In this document: positions 58,682 through 64,000 of the stretch, one piece after another
Layout of the letters: each line of letters starts with the position of its first letter
Numbering within the stretch: position 1 is the stretch's first letter
Assembly: GCA_031763025.1 (NCBI GenBank)
Contig: JASSKH010000004.1
Location: forward strand, 3,038,001 to 3,102,000
Reading direction: 5' to 3'
Length of the DNA: 64,000 nt
Origin: Macrocystis pyrifera
Lineage: Eukaryota; Sar; Phaeophyceae; Laminariales; Laminariaceae
The notes under the pieces: generated by a model
Database searches by the model: none
What the model saw: only the letters and a program-made list of their open reading frames with translations
Told to the model about the DNA's origin: nothing
Translations under genes and position numbers: made by a program

Positions 58682-59226
58682 AGCCATGGACAGATGGTTG
58701 CGCCATTATCAACTGAATATCTATTGGGGTCGAATTCGCAACAACTCACTTCAGAGCGTGTGCATCGTCTGGTCGTAGGTGATGATACCGAAAGAGCTAT
58801 CCGCATAATTCATTGGACTTTCCTAGGTAAATAGCGAGCTTGACGCCACGATCAGTGGCAAGGAGTCGAGCTGGGTACTGATGTAGCTCTATATTATGTG
58901 CGTCGTTTATTTCTGGGTTGTGCCTAGTGGACGAAGATCACGATGTCCTTTCTTGACGGAGGCAGTATAAGCGTCTCCTAACGCGGCAGTGCCGATCGAA
59001 CTGCCCTACCTCCTGGGAACTTTCTGTACTAGTATACTATATTATAGATGGGTACGGGTGTGTTTCGTCTGATTCGCTAGACCGGGAGCCGTCTGCGAGA
59101 AGCGTTGTCGGCAGGTCGTGACTGTGGAATATGCAACATCGCGGAGCCTTCATAGGGAGTAGGTTTTCAACGCAGGCTTGATCCTGACAGGGCCTCCTCC
59201 ATAACCGAGGAAGTAGTCAACCAATG
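58682..59226. other. 3' flank of gene B, nothing recognised
   Basis: No clear polyadenylation signal directly after the stop and no other gene. TACTAGTATACTATATTATAG near 59028 is an AT-rich patch. Confidence 0.35.
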
Positions 59227-59341
59227 TATTATTACGGGGGTCCATAGTTAACGGGACCAATTTTTGTTAGTAAAAATAGGCAAATATATAGGTTTTTATG
59301 TACACCATAGGTCCTGTTAACTATGTACCCCCGTAATAGTA
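59227..59341. mobile_element. MITE family copy 4 (about 115 bp), best-preserved ends
   Basis: Left end TATTACGGGGGTCCATAGTT, then AACGGGACC. The right end in reverse complement is CTATTACGGGGGTACATAGT, then TAACAGGACCTATGG. The terminal inverted repeats are about 30 bp with few mismatches. The centre contains TTTTTGTTAGTAAAAATAGG and ATATAGGTTTTTATGTAC. It has no coding capacity. Confidence 0.88.
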
Positions 59342-60849
59342 ATCCCATTATCTCATCAGTGCTCAACAAATATTTTCGGTTCTGTGTGAGGTGCGTGAAC
59401 AAATATTCTAAAACAAGAGTCGGCTTTCAGCTCAAGTCCAGTTAGAAGTCACGATAAACGATACAGTAGGTGTTCCCTTGACCATGAAAAACATCCACAG
59501 CTGAGCACGGGTTCATAACAACATATGTTATACCAGTACGTATCGGAGGGGGGTGTCAAGTCGATGGTAGTCTACGTACTCTGTCGTTGCCTGTGTTGTC
59601 TCACACCAGGTTGGTTTCGTCGCCTGTTGCGTTGCGCTTATTCCTTTTGTGTTCTGTCAAATTTTGTCGGATCGTTTTTAGTCTTTTCTTTTTGTGAACC
59701 ACCAGCCCGGGCTTATGACTACCAGCGGAAACACGTACGGCTTTCGTTCCTCGTTCCCTAGGGATGCGGCTCCTCGGACGCATGTGTGGTTGATAATATC
59801 GACCTCGATGTACGATTCCTTTTCTGTTGGGTCCTGGTGTTTGTGTCATGTCTGTATTTCTGGAGTTGATTTGGTTTCCAAGTGATAATGTGGCATACCA
59901 CAGCCATAGTAAAGGTTCCCCTGAGTACTGGTAGTGTGGTACACGTAGCATCGTAGAGTAGGTTTTCTTCGATCGAGAGGCTTTGGTGCCTGCCTGAATT
60001 GTGACGACGGCTGGTGCTGTATATTTCAGAGAAGTAAGCTTGGCTAAGCAGATAACGGCATCATCTTCATCATCATCACCACCAGCGTCATCATCATTGT
60101 AGCGTACTGGTATTCGATAGGCGCACCTACGGCTGCCGAGCGGGTCGAGCACCTCGCGCTTGCCTCAATCATGCATCTAAGCATGAGACTGCATGAAAAT
60201 AAAGTTAAACCACCAACATCATTTTTTTTCGCTCTCAAATTAAACCGTTACGTGTCCCCTATGGCCGGTGGTAGCTGGTCTTGAGGGTCTAACTGGTGCC
60301 GTACGCACAACGAGTCGGATGTCCAAAACATTAAGTTTCCGAGAGGCGAGGCTTGCGCCCGGAGGGTCTGACCGATGGAGCATCGCGAGGCTCTAGGAAT
60401 ACCAGTCATCCTGATATCGTCGTTCTTCTCTCCAGTCGTCCAATCGAACCCACGGTACACATGTTTCACAGGGTGACGCAAACCAACATTTCATATAGTA
60501 CATGGCATGTGTGGTGAATGTATGACGTGTACGGTATGAGCATCCAATTTACGTGATTAGTAGGGGCATAGGCGATAATCGCGCAAGAATATTATGTGAC
60601 GATGGTGATCAACTCCAGCGTGCTCGAGTGATGCTCCAAAGTGCCCCGGGAATGAAGTGGTTCCCCCGTAACCTCTTCGACACAAGTAGGGCCCTACGAC
60701 AGCGGCCGTGTTCTGAGGAAGTTCTGATCGTCTGGCATTGTGCATCCCTTCGATGACATGCACACGTGTTTCGCTATATGTAACCACGGGGACTATGTGC
60801 TGGTAAGACCTATATTTTGGTCCCCTGTCCCCCTGGCTAAATTGTACCA
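59342..60849. other. No gene recognised
   Basis: Contains a short CAT/ATC-rich run at 60059-60096. The 183-codon minus-strand frame at 59601-60152 has an Asp-rich stretch caused by that run and no other motif, so I do not call it. Plus-strand frames are short. Confidence 0.35.
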
Positions 60850-61530
60850 GACAGAGGATGTGTGTGTGTTCTTCACATTTAACCGTTCTTCTACTCGTCG
60901 CCATCCAGCAAGCCCAGCGTCCGTGCTGATTCTTCACCCTAGAAAGATACGAGCTCGGTGGTCACAGACTACGACACGGAGATAACACGCCGATATGCAT
61001 TAATAGGCTACGCAATACCATGCTTTCGCACTACTAATAGGTGCGGCCGACACAACATACATACATACGCCAGCAACCAAAATACAGCATAAAGAAAGAG
61101 AAGCAACGAAGAAACCAAACCGAAAAAGAAAACGAGAAGAATCCCAAATAAATATATAAAATGGGAAGCCAAAGCTCAACCACATACCCCGAGCATGAGC
61201 CAAATGGACGGGCAAAGGGGAGGAAACGGGAAGGGAAAAGGGAAATACGCATCCCAGGGAACACTTAACTATATAAAAAGAGAAAGAATGAGTGGGCCAA
61301 AATACGCTCGTCACCCACCCACTATGTAGTACTTCTTTCATACGGATAAGAATATGAAGGGGAAAAGATAAGAAAAAGTTAAGTCATGGAAAAAAATCAA
61401 AGCACCAAGCCAATAGATACCGAACGGCCGCGGCAGTTGGCGGTACGAGTAGCAACGAAACGTCCAACCTATTAATCGGCCTGGTACCTTGCTACCCTGT
61501 CTGCCGTCTCTTTGCTACTCTCGTCTACCG
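60850..61530. repeat. LTR-like dispersed repeat, copy 2
   Basis: Counterpart of 41340-41920, with the same ordered blocks (TGTGTGTTCTTCACATTTAA, CATCCAGCAAGCCC, GTCCGTGCTGATTCT, CGGTGGTCACAGACTACGAC, and GGCCTGGTACCTTGCTACCC at the far end). The purine-rich middle (61075-61400) is longer here, and ACTATATAAAAAG occurs at 61268. Substitutions and indels are many, so the two copies are old. Confidence 0.5.
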
Positions 61531-63292
61531 CGGTTTCCCTTCTACTCCTCCCGCCCACCCCCCCTGCCCCCATACACTAGTACGGTGTTTTATTCTACCC
61601 CTCCTGCTGTTACCCCTCTCCCCGTTCCCTCTAACACTACCCGCAGCGGAAGCGCGGCGCTGTCTACTTAGCTTTGCCTCAGCCTCGTGCCACCTGCCCA
61701 TGAACCGTTCAGCTGCTTCGAGGATTCCCGGTACCACTTTCCCGTCTGTTTTGCTGCAGCGGGCCACATTGCGGTCCCAACTCCAAAGACTAAGGGGGAG
61801 TCTTCCGTTGATCCCCCGGTAGCTTTGACCACTCTAAGGTCCTCAGCAATGGCCCGAGGCGAAGCCTTGAGCTGCCCGCCTGGTTTCGGGCTCTCCCCAC
61901 CAACGATCGTTCCGAACATCAACCGACTGGGCGGTCGCCCCTCGTGTTGCAAAGTTGTGTTTTGGCTCGCAAACAGTGATGTTTTTGGCTCGCAAAACAG
62001 TGATTTCTTGTTTTGTGCGAGAGTGTGTATGGATTCGTGGTGCAACTCTCGACGAAAGGCTCCGTACCGACCGGACGTATTTCCTGATGCTTCGTACTGC
62101 AACTGCGTTAGTGTTTTGAGCCGCACTTTACTTTCGGAAGAAACATTCCATGTGCGCTGCACTGTATATGCTTCTTTCACATATTTCATGGGGGGGGCGG
62201 GGATCTGCAAAGGGGAATATGTTGCCAAAATAGGTTCATGAGCTTTTCAAATTATGCTCTGGAAATCGTTTCACGGGTCTCCAATCAAATAGGCCTTCGT
62301 GCGTGAACGTTTCCAACGCCTTCAGACCGACGAAGTTACACGTAGCTTTTCAGACGGTGTAAGGACGGGAGGGACAATGGAGGCCACGTTTATCGACATG
62401 TACCAGGTTTGATTTTTTGTGCTTGATACATGTGTTGCATCATGACACCACCCAATCGTTTCTCTTGTTCGCAGCAGGCCTTGCGAGCTGTCACGGGGTC
62501 ACAAGCAATGATTGGCTACTGATGGAAAGGCTTTCGGTCCAACCCAATCCGCGAAAACAGCAATCTCACACCACGCCACCAGCGATTCTGCCATGTATGC
62601 CCGCCGAAGACAGACGATTTTAGGCTGATCCACCTCTCACACACGGCTTAGACGATGGTGCATGACGTCGCGGAATTGGATCGCTGCTGTGACTTAGTAA
62701 GCCAGGAATCTTTGACCACCTGCCGTTTATTTTCGCAGGCTTTCGGTTTGGTGTTAAAGGAATCATTTCGTACCATGCGTGGTGGTTCCTTGATGGCAAG
62801 TTGAGGAGGTTTTTTCGAGCATCTGCGCTTATTGTGGATGGTCCCGCATCAACCACGACCGTTTTATAGAAATCGTACCCGCTCCAGGACAAAGCCCTTC
62901 GTGCCTGGATGGTTTCCGCTGATGACATCGGCGTGGGATTCCAGCCAACGGATTTTGCAATACGTCCGCCTCAGTGGGCATGGTCGCTACGTTCGGCCTG
63001 TCTGTTGTCCACACCCCTCTTGCTTGCTCGGCCTTGGAGTCAGGGGGTGGTTGTGAACGAAACCCCTTGTTTTCGGTGCCTCCGCGATATGTTTGCGTGC
63101 CACACGTCGATAGAAGCCTATCGTGGTGGGCACGACCTACGTTACACCTGTACTCACACACTGACTGTAGAAAATATTGATACGTTTGTCGGGGCGTGCT
63201 TGAAGTTTATCTTGACGGACGCAAAACAACTAGGGATTCGAGTACGCAGCACTCGGTCCTGCACGCTTCACCCCGGTACACGTGTTCCGTTG
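61531..63292. other. Open frames on both strands, no gene assigned
   Basis: At 61668-62228 (minus, 186 codons) and 61687-62241 (plus, 184 codons) two long frames overlap. The minus one has more ordinary composition (for example RAIAEDLRVVKATGG and TAMWPAAAKQTGK). It seems to continue in another frame at 61525-61767 (GILEAAERFMGRWHEAEAKL), as a broken gene would. A 22-23-bp tandem repeat (TTTTGGCTCGCAAACAGTGA) lies at about 61964-62010. Two further minus frames at 62620-63161 show no motif. Confidence 0.3.
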
Positions 63293-63409
63293 ACTATTAC
63301 GAGGGACCAAAGTAAGTAGGACAAAATACTGTTAGTCAAAATAGCTAAATATATATGTTTTTTTGTTTGTACCGTAGATCCAATTTTAATATGTTCCCTC
63401 GGAATAGTT
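63293..63409. mobile_element. MITE family copy 5 (about 117 bp)
   Basis: Left end ACTATTACGAGGGACCAAAG, then TAAGTAGGAC. The right end in reverse complement is AACTATTCCGAGGGAACATA. The centre has ATACTGTTAGTCAAAATAGC and AATATATATGTTTTTTTG, matching the interior of copy 4. Its ends are more diverged than those of copies 3 and 4. Confidence 0.75.
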
Positions 63410-64000
63410 ACCTCTTGACATATTCGATCGGGTATACGTACTCGTAACGACCGTGCATACCTCGGCTACGGTCTATCTCGCAGCAGCCTATGCAGTTTGT
63501 ATTGCCTCCTCTTCACATCCATGGTACGGCTACCCGAGGCAAGGCGAGTCCTGATGATCACTTGAAGCACACACGCGCCAGCTACTACGTACGCTGTTAC
63601 ATGTGCAAATAGTCACTCTATCTAAGTCCCATGCCGGCGCTGCGTTGTCCGTGTCCACTTTGGGCTCTATATTCCGACGCCAGCTCACAGCTCCGTCTAA
63701 TAGAAAGGAGCACGTGAACACTCCTAAGTCCCAAGTCTGGATGGTGTTTTGAAGCTCGCCCTCTCGATCGGGTGATGTTATTGTGTTTTGGTTGCGTTAA
63801 ACGCAAGATATGGGGAGGATGGATCTCTTGATGCTCTTGCGCCTCAAGCCAGATTTTCGTGACAAAGCCTGCGGAAGTGTGTGCACTCCTCTTCAAAATG
63901 TAACCGTCCGCACTGGACGAATGTAAAACGAACACCCTTAGGCGTCCAGGATTGATCCTTGCAACGCTCGGAGCGCTCCATCGAAAAGGACAACAAGCCT
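63410..64000. other. No gene recognised at the window end
   Basis: Short minus-strand frames only (63530-63721, 63618-63935), without motifs. Nothing else noted. Confidence 0.35.

Noticed and set aside
59601-60152. A 183-codon minus-strand frame with an acidic stretch
   Set aside because: The acidic run is a small CAT/ATC repeat and the rest shows no family resemblance.
61668-62241. Two overlapping frames of about 185 codons on opposite strands
   Set aside because: No motif or splice evidence favours either strand. The minus-strand one may be a broken gene, but I cannot name it, so it is only mentioned in the region entry.
1-64000. CRISPR array, bacterial operons, ribosome binding sites
   Set aside because: None is present. 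Split genes, copia elements and MITEs show a eukaryotic nuclear genome, and the tandem repeats lack regular spacers.

Overview
The window looks like nuclear DNA of a eukaryote. Recognisable genes are split by GT-AG introns, coding density is very low, and the rest is retrotransposon remains, small inverted-repeat elements, trinucleotide microsatellites and tandem repeats. A 100-base run of N (49131-49230) shows this is a draft assembly. Two genes join a von Willebrand A (vWA) domain to a C-terminal WSC domain, a combination that fits stramenopiles, most likely a brown alga. That placement is an inference; no marker gene settles it.

Layout. 0-9 kb: mostly non-coding, with a 158-bp tandem repeat and the 3' exons of a dynamin-family gene (+, 4507-5604). 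9-13.3 kb: a decayed Ty1/copia element (-) and a 295-bp direct repeat. 14.6-19.2 kb: vWA-WSC gene A (-). 20.8-21.2 kb: a possible Harbinger-type transposase fragment (-). 21-30 kb: no confident gene; MITE copies and CAG/GGC microsatellites. 30.8-38.1 kb: a head-to-tail duplication of a zinc-finger gene with an OTU-like C-terminal region, each copy damaged at different places, with introns full of CTG-rich modules. 39.1-39.3 kb: an isolated signal-peptide exon (-). 45.4-49.1 kb: a second, larger decayed copia element (-) that runs into a G-rich minisatellite and the gap. 52.3-58.7 kb: vWA-WSC gene B (+). 58.7-64 kb: MITEs, an LTR-like dispersed repeat and unassigned sequence.

The most interesting content is the pair of vWA-WSC genes. 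They lie in opposite orientation about 33 kb apart. In both, five exons can be placed by hand; the first two are identical in length (406 and 87 nt) and all intron phases match, while intron lengths differ. Their products look like secreted or wall-associated proteins: a metal-dependent adhesion domain, a conserved middle domain I do not recognise, a Pro/Thr-rich linker and a WSC carbohydrate-binding domain. Gene B has a 33-bp coding repeat in the linker and an Asp-to-Asn change at a predicted metal-binding position. The first exon of either gene is not certain. The orphan signal-peptide exon at 39.1-39.3 kb is on the right strand and in the right phase for gene A, but would need a 20-kb intron.

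All calls come from reading the sequence and its translations by eye; no alignment, HMM or database search was run.
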